A stretch of 64,000 bases of DNA, taken from NCBI RefSeq assembly GCF_014203835.1, contig NZ_JACHJW010000001.1:3546501-3610500 (forward strand). The letters are read 5' to 3'. Position 1 is the first letter of the stretch, and each line of letters begins with the position of its first letter. Both the position numbers and the translations under genes were made by a program. This stretch comes from Micromonospora polyrhachis (lineage in GTDB: Bacteria; Actinomycetota; Actinomycetes; Mycobacteriales; Micromonosporaceae). The notes below the pieces were generated by a model. That model did not search any database. It was not told the origin of the DNA and saw nothing but the letters and a program-made list of their open reading frames with translations. Below are positions 45,647 to 53,360 of this stretch, piece after piece.

Positions 45647-45718
45647 GTCAGGTCGAGGCCAGCCGACTCCGTCAGGCCGGGGCCAGTCGATCCCGTCAGG
45701 CCGGGGCCAACCGGACGC
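45647..45718. repeat. 24-bp tandem repeats at the end of the diguanylate cyclase gene
   Basis: Three copies of a 24-bp unit starting GTCAGGYCGRGGCCAR begin at 45647, 45671 and 45695. The third contains the stop codon of the diguanylate cyclase gene (read on the minus strand) and each other copy holds the same in-phase TCA, so the repeats duplicate the gene's last codons. Confidence 0.75.
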
Positions 45719-47129
45719 CGTCGCGGCCCTCCCGCTTGACGCCGTAGAGCGCCTCGTCCGCCCGGCGCAACGTCAGTTCGGGTGGTTCCCCGTCGTGCCG
45801 GAGGGCGACCCCGACGCTGATCGTCCGGTCGATGCGTCGAGCCGCCTCAGCCAGCCGCTCGGCGATACCCACCGCCTCCTCGGGTCGGGCCACCTCGATG
45901 ACGGCGACGAACTCGTCACCGCCGATCCGATACAGCTCGTCGCCCTGGCGTAGCGCGGCCTCCAGCGCCCGGGCGAGATCCACCAGCACCTGGTCGCCAA
46001 CCTGGTGCCCGTACGTGTCGTTGATGATTTTGAAGTCGTCGACGTCGATGGCGAGCAACGCCGTACGCCCCGGGGTGGCGGCGGCGATTCGCTCCCCGAA
46101 CGGCCCATGGTGCCGGAGTCCGGTCAACGGGTCGGAGGTGGCAAGTTCGTGCAGCTTCGCCAAACTGCTCAACCGATCCAGACAGGTCCAGACCTGGGCG
46201 GCGAGTAGTTCGACCAACCCGAGTGTGCTCGGCTCCGGGCTGACCTGCCGCTCGTCGGCCACCAGCAATACACCGCCGGTCTCCGGTTGCCCGAACGGAA
46301 CGATGATCAACGTTCCGACCCCGGCCGTGATCAGCGGCGCGTACTCGACTTCGGCCGCGATCAGCGGCGGGGCGGCACCGATGGTGCACGCGGCACCGTA
46401 CTGGTGGGCCCGGGAGTGGATCCGTTCCAGCGCTGGCTGGCCGGCGTCGGCGAGCCCCGCGCGAACCCTGGCCTCCAGGCCGCCCAGTGGGATGGTCGCC
46501 GGGCCGACCCACAGCCCCTGGGCACGGGTGAGCACGAGGATCGCCGCCGAGAACCCGGTGATGTCGCGGGCGGCGTCGGTGGCGGCGATCGCCAACTCCC
46601 GCTCGGTCACCGCTGCGGTCAGCACGGTGCTGTGTCGCAGTGTCCGTTCGCTGCGACTCTCTGTCGGAACGCCACCGAGCCGCTCGATGCGTACGCCGAG
46701 GGTGGTGGCGATCCGTTCGATGCTGTCGGGCCACTGGTCGAGGTCGACCGGGCTGCTCCACACCAGCTCCAGCACCCCGATCGGGCAACCTGCGGAGTCG
46801 CGGATCGGGGTGGACAGTTGCGCCGTGGCACCGGTGGGCAGCAGAAGATGATCCGCATCGTCAGGCCCCGGGAAGATCGTCTCAGTCTTGCCCGAGACGT
46901 AGACCCGCCCCACCGCGCCGGTACCCGGGGCGACGCCGGACGGCACCTGCCACGCGCCGGTGGCGGCGACACACCGGAGCCGGTCGCGCACCAACAGCAG
47001 CACGGAGACCCGGGCGGGCGTACGCTGACCGATGGCGGCCACCGTCGCCTGGCATGCTGCCAGCGCGCTCGTTGCCCGAGAAAGACGGGCCACGACATCG
47101 CGGATGATTCGTTCGTGATCTAGGCGCAC
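45696..47129 (-). CDS. GAF-GGDEF diguanylate cyclase
   Basis: 477 residues from a GTG at 47129. Two GAF-like domains fill residues about 20-150 and 165-310, with no membrane helices, so signals are sensed in the cytoplasm. The GGDEF domain starts LATSDPLTGLRHHGPFGERI and contains the active-site motif RIGGDEF; five residues before it lies RQGD, a product-inhibition I-site (RxxD). No EAL or HD-GYP domain follows. It should make cyclic di-GMP, which controls development in actinomycetes. It lies next to three TraR/DksA-type genes but no direct link is visible. Confidence 0.94.
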   Translation of the reverse strand: MRLDHERIIRDVVARLSRATSALAACQATVAAIGQRTPARVSVLLLVRDRLRCVAATGAWQVPSGVAPGTGAVGRVYVSGKTETIFPGPDDADHLLLPTGATAQLSTPIRDSAGCPIGVLELVWSSPVDLDQWPDSIERIATTLGVRIERLGGVPTESRSERTLRHSTVLTAAVTERELAIAATDAARDITGFSAAILVLTRAQGLWVGPATIPLGGLEARVRAGLADAGQPALERIHSRAHQYGAACTIGAAPPLIAAEVEYAPLITAGVGTLIIVPFGQPETGGVLLVADERQVSPEPSTLGLVELLAAQVWTCLDRLSSLAKLHELATSDPLTGLRHHGPFGERIAAATPGRTALLAIDVDDFKIINDTYGHQVGDQVLVDLARALEAALRQGDELYRIGGDEFVAVIEVARPEEAVGIAERLAEAARRIDRTISVGVALRHDGEPPELTLRRADEALYGVKREGRDGVRLAPA

Positions 47130-47255
47130 ATCGGGCGTTTCGGGGTGAGGGGCAGAGGGGTCGTCCGGCGGGCCGGACGGAGTTGCCCCAGCTTACTCAG
47201 CGTGCTGCGGGTTTGCCGATCGCCTGATGGGTGATGGTGCTTCAGACCCATGGGT

Positions 47256-47567
47256 TCACGGTTCGCAGGACGTGCAGAACCGGACCGCCGGGTGTTGGGC
47301 CAAGTGCTCGATCGGGATCTCCGTACGACACTGCTCGCAGCAGCCGTAGGCGTCATGGTCCAGGTAGTGCAGGGCTCGGGCGATGTCGCCCAGCGCCTGG
47401 CGGGACGAGGCGGTCAACACGGCGGCGGTGTCGGCGTCTCCGCCTCGGCACCGGCTGTCGCCGGCCTGCCGGTCGAGCAGCGCCAACTGGGTGCTGTGGC
47501 GTTCATACTGCTCCTCCAACACCATCCGCAGTACGCCGAGCTCATCCTTCCTGCGCACGGTCTGCAC
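47256..47567 (-). CDS. TraR/DksA-type C4 zinc-finger protein (copy 1)
   Basis: 103 residues from a GTG at 47567 with AAAGGA seven bases upstream; an ATG ten codons earlier is possible. The N-terminal half is a coiled-coil-like helix (LGVLRMVLEEQYERHSTQLA), followed by the zinc finger CEQC-x17-CTSC at the C-terminus. DksA/TraR proteins bind in the secondary channel of RNA polymerase; actinobacterial short forms also serve other, unclear roles. It is the most divergent of three copies in 4 kb and lies 127 bp before the diguanylate cyclase on the same strand. Confidence 0.88.
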   Translation of the reverse strand: MQTVRRKDELGVLRMVLEEQYERHSTQLALLDRQAGDSRCRGGDADTAAVLTASSRQALGDIARALHYLDHDAYGCCEQCRTEIPIEHLAQHPAVRFCTSCEP

Positions 47568-48028
47568 AGTGGGTTCCTTTCGAACGACGGGGGACAAGGC
47601 AACGGGCGGAGTGCTGTCGCACCCCGCCCGCCTGGAAGATCGATCGAACTCGTACTGCGGGCGGGCGGACCCCGGTTGGGGCGCGGTACGCGCGGCGGAG
47701 CGACGAGCGGCGTACCACCCTGGCGACGGCCGGTCCCAGCCGAGGTGTCGGCCATTCGGGCCGGCGTTTCGGAGCGGTCGGTGGCGGTGGCGACGACCAG
47801 CGGAAGGTGGCGAGCGGTCACGGTCCCACGCCGGCAGCTGAGCAGGCGTACGCGGAGGGACCGGCCGTGGGCGACCACGGCGTCACCATAGCCGCTGACC
47901 AGGCTTCAGCTACTGCGGCCCGGACCGCCACCGTCCGTATCCCGGTCCTCGTCGATCCGTGTGGGAGCAGCTGCCGGCCCGAGCGGATCGAACCTTTTTG
48001 GGGTATCTGAGGTTCCGTGGGCAATGCA
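47568..48028. other. 461-bp gene-poor stretch
   Basis: No ORF with actinobacterial codon usage is convincing here; the open frames on both strands look like GC-rich chance frames. A stem CGGGCGG/CCGCCCG lies near 47603-47630, close to the promoter of the zinc-finger gene. The end of the stretch carries the promoter of the small gene at 48065. Confidence 0.5.
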
Positions 48029-48058
48029 TTGGTCTCCGGCTGTGTCGGGCCCTATGGT
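48029..48058 (+). promoter_or_regulatory. Promoter for a leaderless small gene
   Basis: TTGGTC (48029-48034) and TATGGT (48053-48058) are separated by 18 bases, and the ATG at 48065 follows six bases after the -10. This spacing fits transcription starting at the A of the start codon, a common leaderless arrangement in actinobacteria. Confidence 0.55.
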
Positions 48059-48064
48059 GTGCGG

Positions 48065-48313
48065 ATGGAACGGGTGGCGCAGTTCGAGCCGGCCGGCGTC
48101 ACTGTGGTGATGCCGGAGCTGGCCGCTGCGCTGGCACCGGAGCTGGCTGCCATGCTGGCGCCGACCGGGGCGCACCCGACGGTTTCCATTCGCATCGCCA
48201 CCACCGGCGACGACGCCTACGTCGTTCCCGCCGAATCGCCGCGGAGCGCCTCCGCGACCTACGGGCTGCCGAGCCCCACCCCAGCCGGCCGCAGCCCGCC
48301 GGTGGTCGCCTGA
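48065..48313 (+). CDS. Small protein of unknown function, probably leaderless
   Basis: 82 residues. It starts MERVAQFEPAGVTVVMPELA and continues with APELAAMLAP and a central strand-like segment VSIRIATTGDDAYVVPAE, then a Ser/Pro-rich tail. No signal peptide, membrane helix or known domain is visible. Support comes from codon usage, an excellent promoter placed for a leaderless start, and a terminator with U-tract directly downstream. It sits between the divergent first TraR/DksA-type gene and the second one. Confidence 0.6.
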   Translation: MERVAQFEPAGVTVVMPELAAALAPELAAMLAPTGAHPTVSIRIATTGDDAYVVPAESPRSASATYGLPSPTPAGRSPPVVA

Positions 48314-48335
48314 CACGCAGACACGGCCACCAGGG

Positions 48336-48366
48336 CGGAGCTTATTAGCTCCGGCCTTTTTCTTTT
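48336..48366 (+). terminator. Intrinsic terminator with U-rich tract
   Basis: CGGAGCT and AGCTCCG form a 7-bp stem with loop TATT, followed by GGCCTTTTTCTTTTT. A clear U-rich tract is rare in this high-GC DNA, making this the best classical terminator in the window. It ends 12 bp before the ATG of the next TraR/DksA-type gene and could also act as a regulatory leader for it. Confidence 0.75.
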
Positions 48367-48377
48367 TGGGGGACAAC

Positions 48378-48701
48378 ATGAGCACCGATACCCAGAACAC
48401 CGCCGAGCGTGACTGGATCACGGATCTGCGTACCTCGCTGACCAGCGAGTTCGAGGCGCAGACGGCCCGACTGACCGAGCTCACCTCGGACGCCGGAGAT
48501 TCCGGCGAGGCACACACCCGAGCGGCGCTGATCGCCACCACGCGACAGAGCCTCACCCAGGTCACCGAGGCACTGCGCCGAATCGCGGAGGGCCGGTACG
48601 GCAGCTGCGAGAAGTGCGGGAGGGACATTCCCCGGGAACGGCTGGAAATCTTGCCGCACGCTCGGTTCTGCGTGCCGTGCCAGCAGAAGCACGGAGCCTG
48701 A
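48378..48701 (+). CDS. TraR/DksA-type C4 zinc-finger protein (copy 2)
   Basis: 107 residues from the ATG at 48378, which has GGGGGA seven bases upstream. A coiled-coil-like helix (LRTSLTSEFEAQTARLTELT) is followed by RYGSCEKCGRDIPRERLEIL and HARFCVPCQQK, giving the C4 zinc site CEKC/CVPC. The C-terminal 20 residues, and the DNA behind them, are nearly identical to those of copy 3 (50908-51228), which points to duplication or gene conversion. It is convergent with an actin-fold protein gene. Confidence 0.9.
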   Translation: MSTDTQNTAERDWITDLRTSLTSEFEAQTARLTELTSDAGDSGEAHTRAALIATTRQSLTQVTEALRRIAEGRYGSCEKCGRDIPRERLEILPHARFCVPCQQKHGA

Positions 48702-48774
48702 CACCAGTACCCGACCGGTGTGAGGGCAGCGCACCAGCGTGGCGCGGGGAGCCCGGGGTGAATACTCAACCCCG

Positions 48775-48897
48775 GGCTCCAGCCGGTGGACGCCGCGCCG
48801 AGCCAAGCCAGCCTGCCGACGCCGCGCCGAGCCAGCCAGCGGCGTATTGCCGCGCCGAGCCAGCCGACGGACGCCGCCCGGAGCCAGCCAGGGCTGG
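48775..48897. repeat. Degenerate tandem repeats (GACGCCGCGCCGAGCCAGCC-like)
   Basis: About four copies of a GACGCCGCGCCGAGCCAGCC-like unit with variable spacing fill the gap between TraR/DksA copy 2 and the convergent actin-fold gene. No ORF is supported. Confidence 0.6.
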
Positions 48898-48912
48898 TTA
48901 GGTGGTCGGCAG

Positions 48913-49686
48913 TCAGGCGGTCATCAACAGGCGCAGGCCGCGGATGGTGGCCAGTCGACTGTCCGCCGGCATCGTCACGATCCGGCCGGTGAGGGCGGCC
49001 AGGCGCCCGGCCACATCCGGGCCGGCCGCGCCACCGCCGGTCAGCAGCAGCAGGCGTCGGTGTCCCAGCCGGGCCGACTCGCGGGCCAACTGTCGTACCG
49101 TGGCCGCGATGGCCGGCACCTGGTCGAGCAGGTTGTCCGGGCCGACGCGCTCGGCGGCGGTCACCGTGCCCCCGGTGATCCGGACCACCTCGGTACGCCC
49201 CTGCCCCAGGTCCACCGCCACCACGTCGTTGCCGGTTTCCAGGCTCATCCGGCAGGACAGGGCGGCGGCCAGTGGCTCTTCGACGGCCACCACCCGACCG
49301 CCGGTCGCCCGGCCCACGGCGGCGGTGAGAAGATCCTGCTGCCACAGGGTGGCGGTGGCGGGCACGCCGACGAGCACCGGCGACACGTCGCCGACCGGTC
49401 GGGCGCTGGCCGTGACCAGCGCTTGCAACAGGTGTACGCAGGCCCGGAAGTCGTCGATCACGCCGTCCTGGATCGGACGGACCAGCCGTACCCGGCCCGA
49501 CCTGGCGAGCGTCAGCGCAGCGTGACCTACCGCGCGGACCATTCCCGCCGAGTCGTAGGCCACCACCGTCGGCTCGTCGATGACCGAACCGGCCGCCGGC
49601 GTCCAGATCCGGACATTCGCCGTGCCCAGGTCGATAGCCAGCGGATGCGGGACGCCAGGACGGGCGTACACGCCGGGGCCGAGCAT
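48913..49686 (-). CDS. Short MreB/Hsp70-like actin-fold protein (A)
   Basis: 257 residues, shorter than MreB (about 335) or ParM. The actin-fold nucleotide motifs are present in order: phosphate 1 LAIDLGTANVRIW at about 16-28, the connecting motif VEEPLAAAL at about 155, phosphate 2 VVAVDLGQGRTEVV at about 172, and adenosine motif LLLLTGGGAAG near 220. This indicates ATP binding. Compared with MreB, parts of subdomains IB/IIB appear reduced and the amphipathic or hydrophobic membrane-binding features are not evident. It is divergent from a second, more degenerate protein of the same fold. Filament formation and function are unknown. Confidence 0.82.
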   Translation of the reverse strand: MLGPGVYARPGVPHPLAIDLGTANVRIWTPAAGSVIDEPTVVAYDSAGMVRAVGHAALTLARSGRVRLVRPIQDGVIDDFRACVHLLQALVTASARPVGDVSPVLVGVPATATLWQQDLLTAAVGRATGGRVVAVEEPLAAALSCRMSLETGNDVVAVDLGQGRTEVVRITGGTVTAAERVGPDNLLDQVPAIAATVRQLARESARLGHRRLLLLTGGGAAGPDVAGRLAALTGRIVTMPADSRLATIRGLRLLMTA

Positions 49687-50005
49687 CGCAGCGCTCCTTC
49701 CACACAGAGATCAGCCAGGGACTGCCACCCACGGCTGAGGTTCTTTCACGGTTGGACAGCGGTTGAGACGGGGCATCGCGCCCGCCAGCCGTCCATGAGT
49801 CCGGCCACCATAGTCGTACGGTCAGGAAATCGCCACGCTGTGCTGGTAATTCCCGGAGCGCTGTGGGCACTCTTTGCCGGCGACCGGCAAGTAGCGGAGC
49901 CGTTGTTCGCCGCAGGCAGCCCGTGTTGCGAACGGTGTTAGGGCGCACGCTGGAACTTCGATGTCGAAACGCCGACGTCGTACCGGAATCAGCGAGGAGG
50001 CGGTG

Positions 50006-50830
50006 ATGACGATCAGTACGGCAAGCCCGGAGCGGGCCGACTCGACCGTTCGCCGACGCTCGTCCGTCACAGCACGGCGGTCCGAACCCGACACCGTCGC
50101 CCGTCCGGCCGCGATCGCCGTTGACCTGGGCAGCGGTCAGGCTCGGGTCTGGACCGCCGGAAACGGTGAACGCACCGCCACGACCACCGGTAAGGCGCTC
50201 GGTCAGGCTGTGCCGTTGTTGCGGCGGGGCCGGATCGTCGACGACGCCGGCTGCGTCACCCTCCTCACCCGACTACTCGAAGAGCACCCGGATCTGCCGC
50301 CAGGACCTCCGGTCGTGGTGGCCTGCCGGCCGGTATTGACCACTGCGGACGATCAGGCCCGACTCCGTCAGGTGCTGACCGCCGCGTTCACCCCGGCCCG
50401 GATCCTGCTGCTCGACACCGTGCTGGCAGCGGCGATGGGGGCCGATGCGGCCAGCGGTGTACTGCTCGTCGTCGACATCGGGGAACAGCTGACCGAGGTG
50501 GCGATGATTGCTAACGGCCGGGTGGCCGCCGCGCGCCGAATCGATCTGGGCACCGGAGACCTGGGCCTGGGGGTCAGCGCAGACCTACTCGCCGACATCG
50601 TCACCCGGCTGGTGGCGCAGTTGGAGCCCGAACCTGGCAGCCGACTGGCGGCGATGCCGCCGAGCGCAGTGCTGGTGGTGGGCGGCGGTGCCGCTACCGC
50701 TGGGCTGACCCGGCGTCTGGCGGACCACCTGCACGTACCCGTACGCCGGGTGCCCGCGCCGCTCAGCGCGGCGGTGACCGGTGCCGGACGTGCCGCGCTG
50801 GCGGCGGTCCGTCACCCCGCCCTCGGCTGA
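50006..50830 (+). CDS. Short MreB/Hsp70-like actin-fold protein (B)
   Basis: 274 residues from the ATG at 50006, after GAGGAGG; an upstream ATG at 49961 has no ribosome-binding site. A charged N-terminus of about 35 residues precedes phosphate 1 IAVDLGSGQARVW. The connecting motif has decayed (LLDTVLAAAMGADA, no Glu-Pro), phosphate 2 is VVDIGEQLTEVAM, and the adenosine motif is VLVVGGGAATAGL. ATP hydrolysis may be weak or lost. Protein A and B share layout and could act together. The next gene, 77 bp on, is TraR/DksA-type copy 3. Confidence 0.8.
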   Translation: MTISTASPERADSTVRRRSSVTARRSEPDTVARPAAIAVDLGSGQARVWTAGNGERTATTTGKALGQAVPLLRRGRIVDDAGCVTLLTRLLEEHPDLPPGPPVVVACRPVLTTADDQARLRQVLTAAFTPARILLLDTVLAAAMGADAASGVLLVVDIGEQLTEVAMIANGRVAAARRIDLGTGDLGLGVSADLLADIVTRLVAQLEPEPGSRLAAMPPSAVLVVGGGAATAGLTRRLADHLHVPVRRVPAPLSAAVTGAGRAALAAVRHPALG

Positions 50831-50907
50831 CCAGCGGGAATCCCAACGTCTCCGAGTCACGTCGTTGCGGACGTGGACTCCTCTCCTACGTCGGAAGGAC
50901 CAGGTAC

Positions 50908-51228
50908 GTGACCAGCACCGTGCACAACCCCGCCGAGCTGCTCCGCGACACCCTGGAAGAGCAGTTCAGGACCCACACCGATCAGTTGACCGAGCTGACG
51001 GTGTTCAGCCGGCAGCCCGATCTCGGTGGCTACGACCGGGACACCCTCAACGGGTTGATCGCCTCCGCCCGGCAGGGCGTGGCCGACGCCGCGCAGGCGC
51101 TGCGCCGGATGTCCGAAGGAACGTACGGCATCTGCGAGCGCTGCCAGGCGAGCATCCCGGTCGGACGGTTGGAGATCCTGCCGCACGCTCGGTTCTGCGT
51201 ACCGTGCCAGCAGAAGCAGGTCGGCTGA
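50908..51228 (+). CDS. TraR/DksA-type C4 zinc-finger protein (copy 3)
   Basis: 106 residues from a GTG with GAAGGA upstream. The N-terminal helix (LLRDTLEEQFRTHTDQLTEL) and zinc site CERC-x17-CVPC match copy 2, with EILPHARFCVPCQQK identical in both. Likely cotranscribed with actin-fold protein B. Such short DksA-like proteins may act on RNA polymerase or as oxidative or metal sensors; which applies is unknown. Confidence 0.9.
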   Translation: MTSTVHNPAELLRDTLEEQFRTHTDQLTELTVFSRQPDLGGYDRDTLNGLIASARQGVADAAQALRRMSEGTYGICERCQASIPVGRLEILPHARFCVPCQQKQVG

Positions 51229-51236
51229 GCGTAACG

Positions 51237-51290
51237 GGCCGGCGGAGCGCGACCGGCCGGCGGAGCGCGACCGGCCGGCGGAGCCGGTGA
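51237..51290. repeat. 18-bp tandem repeat GGCCGGCGGAGCGCGACC
   Basis: Two perfect copies and one degenerate copy in the 99-bp gap between TraR/DksA copy 3 and a convergent response regulator gene. Another tandem repeat at a gene end, like those at 15253 and 45647. Confidence 0.75.
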
Positions 51291-51327
51291 CTGGCGGCCA
51301 GCAGCGGAGCCGATGACCAACGGCCGG

Positions 51328-51954
51328 TCAGCGGATGGTCCCCCGGCGGCGGGCCTCCGCTACCGCCGCCGTCCGGTTGTCGACCCCGAGCTTGGTGAAG
51401 ACCTGCACCAGATGGGACTTGACCGTCGCCTCGGTGATGAAGAGTCGTCGACCGATGGCCTGGTTACCCAGGCCATCGGCGACCATCTGCAGGATCTCGG
51501 TCTCCCGGCGGGTGAGGGTCCGACCGGGGGACCGGACCCGGGACACCAGCCGGCTGGCCACCGATGGGGCGAGGACGGTCTCACCAGCAGCGGCGGTACG
51601 GATCGCGGCCAGCAGGTCCGCCGGGTCGGCGTCCTTGAGTAGGTAGCCGGTCGCCCCGGCCTCGATCGCGGGCAGGATGTCGGCGTCACTGTCGTACGTG
51701 GTCAGGATCAGTACCCGGGGCGGATGGGACATCGTCCGGATGCGCCGGGTGGCCTCGGCACCATCGATGCCGGCACCGAGTTGCAGGTCCATCAGCACCA
51801 GGTCGGGGCGTAGCTCGGTGACTCGGTCGAGGGCGTCTTCCCCGGTGGCGGCCTCCCCGACGACGGTGATCTCGGGATCGGCGTCGAGTGCGGCCCGCAG
51901 CCCACCCCGGACGATGGGATGGTCGTCGACGAGCACGATCCGGATGCTGGTCAT
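51328..51954 (-). CDS. NarL/LuxR-type response regulator
   Basis: 208 residues. Receiver domain with VLVDDHPIVR, phosphoacceptor Asp56 in DLVLMDLQLG and Lys in YLLKDADP; LuxR-type HTH at about 145-205 (LTRRETEILQMVADGLGNQA, then IGRRLFITEATVKSHL). Its ATG overlaps the stop of the sensor kinase gene. The pair probably controls the divergent FtsX/LolD-type exporter. Confidence 0.95.
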   Translation of the reverse strand: MTSIRIVLVDDHPIVRGGLRAALDADPEITVVGEAATGEDALDRVTELRPDLVLMDLQLGAGIDGAEATRRIRTMSHPPRVLILTTYDSDADILPAIEAGATGYLLKDADPADLLAAIRTAAAGETVLAPSVASRLVSRVRSPGRTLTRRETEILQMVADGLGNQAIGRRLFITEATVKSHLVQVFTKLGVDNRTAAVAEARRRGTIR

Positions 51955-53225
51955 GGCACCTCATCGGTGAGTGGGACGGTGGCACCGAGTACGGTGCCCT
52001 GCCCCGGGGCGGATTCGACGACGAGGGATCCGCCGACCTCGGCCAGTCGGGCCCGCATGGCCGCCAGGCCGAGACCGGTGCCAGCGGTCGGCCCGGAGAT
52101 CGCCGGAAGTTGGGGGTCGAAGCCGCGCCCGTCGTCGGCCACGTCGAGGCTGACCGCGTGCGGTAGGTAGGTGAGGGTGACCACCACCCGCCGGGCGGCG
52201 GCATGCGAACGGACATTGCCGAGGGCCTCCTGGGCCGCCCGCAGCAGGCTCACCTCGATCCGGGTGGGTAGCGGCGCGGGCTCGCCTTCCACGGTGAACC
52301 GGCCGTCCAGTCCGAACTCGCCGGTGCCGTCCACCAGGCGGCGCAGGGCCTCGGGCAGGGACCGGCCGACCAGCTCCGCCGGAGCGAGGGCCCGGACCAG
52401 CCGCCGCGTGTCGTCCAGGGCGGAATGCGCCGCGGCGGTGGCCGTGTCCAGCTGGTGCCGGGCGGCGGCAGGTGCGTCGGGATACGCGCTCCGCGCCGCC
52501 CGCAGCAGCAGGATGATGCTGGAGAGGCTCTGGGCGACGGTGTCGTGGATCTCGCGGGCCAGCCGTTCCCGTTCGGCGAGGGTGCCGGCCCGGCGCTCGG
52601 TGGTGGCGAGCTGGTCCTGGGCGGCGGTCAGTTCCGCCAGCAGCCGGTCCCGGATGTCCGTCTCCCGGCGTAGGCCCTGGTAGACCAGGGTGATCACGAC
52701 CGCGACCGCAGCCCCGATGACCGGCCCCAGTACGGCTGCGGGGTCGAGCCGCCCCCGGTGCAGGCCGAACGCGGTGACCACCCCGGCGGTCAGTACGGCG
52801 ACGGCCGGGAGTGCACCGGCCAGCGGCAGGAGTTGCGGGTAGAGCAGGAACAGGACGAAGGCCAACCAGACGAAGTCCACCGAGAGGACCACCAGTCCCG
52901 CCCAGCCGGCGGTGAGCACGAGCAGCCAGGCCAGTCCGAGCCAGCCGGCGCGGGTGCGTCCCGCCAGCAGCCCCGGGCCACGGTGGGCCACTGTCCCGGC
53001 CGGGGAGGTAACCAGGTCGGTCACCGGGACGGTGCGTTGAGCCACCACGACGCCCAGGACGTACCACGCGCCGAGGAGTAGGGCACCGGTCAGCACGACC
53101 ACCGCCGGCCGGCCGTCGAGCACGGCTCGCGCCGCCCCCACGGTGAGCAACCCGATGAACAGGATGTGCTCGGCCCGGCGGAGCAGGACCAGCGCGACCG
53201 AACCGGAAAGTGCGACGTCACCCAT
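51951..53225 (-). CDS. NarL-type sensor histidine kinase
   Basis: 424 residues from the ATG at 53225; longer upstream frame is antisense to the divergent permease gene. Several N-terminal membrane helices (about residues 20-60 and 97-180) with almost no outer domain, a coiled coil, the HisKA_3 motif LAREIHDTVAQSL with His227, and an HATPase domain (VADDGRGFDP and GTGLGLAAMRARL). It is the partner of the adjacent response regulator. Such kinases with purely membrane sensor parts often respond to envelope stress. Confidence 0.94.
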   Translation of the reverse strand: MGDVALSGSVALVLLRRAEHILFIGLLTVGAARAVLDGRPAVVVLTGALLLGAWYVLGVVVAQRTVPVTDLVTSPAGTVAHRGPGLLAGRTRAGWLGLAWLLVLTAGWAGLVVLSVDFVWLAFVLFLLYPQLLPLAGALPAVAVLTAGVVTAFGLHRGRLDPAAVLGPVIGAAVAVVITLVYQGLRRETDIRDRLLAELTAAQDQLATTERRAGTLAERERLAREIHDTVAQSLSSIILLLRAARSAYPDAPAAARHQLDTATAAAHSALDDTRRLVRALAPAELVGRSLPEALRRLVDGTGEFGLDGRFTVEGEPAPLPTRIEVSLLRAAQEALGNVRSHAAARRVVVTLTYLPHAVSLDVADDGRGFDPQLPAISGPTAGTGLGLAAMRARLAEVGGSLVVESAPGQGTVLGATVPLTDEVP

Positions 53226-53360
53226 GACGCTACCGACAGTAGTGGGATCGGTGGTGGTGCGGCCCCCAACTTTGGTTGGAGATCGGCCTGCCACCTTCGC
53301 GGCCGGGCGGCCCGTCTCCGGTCCGATGGCGGCAGCGGCGTGGGCGACGAGGCTGGATAC

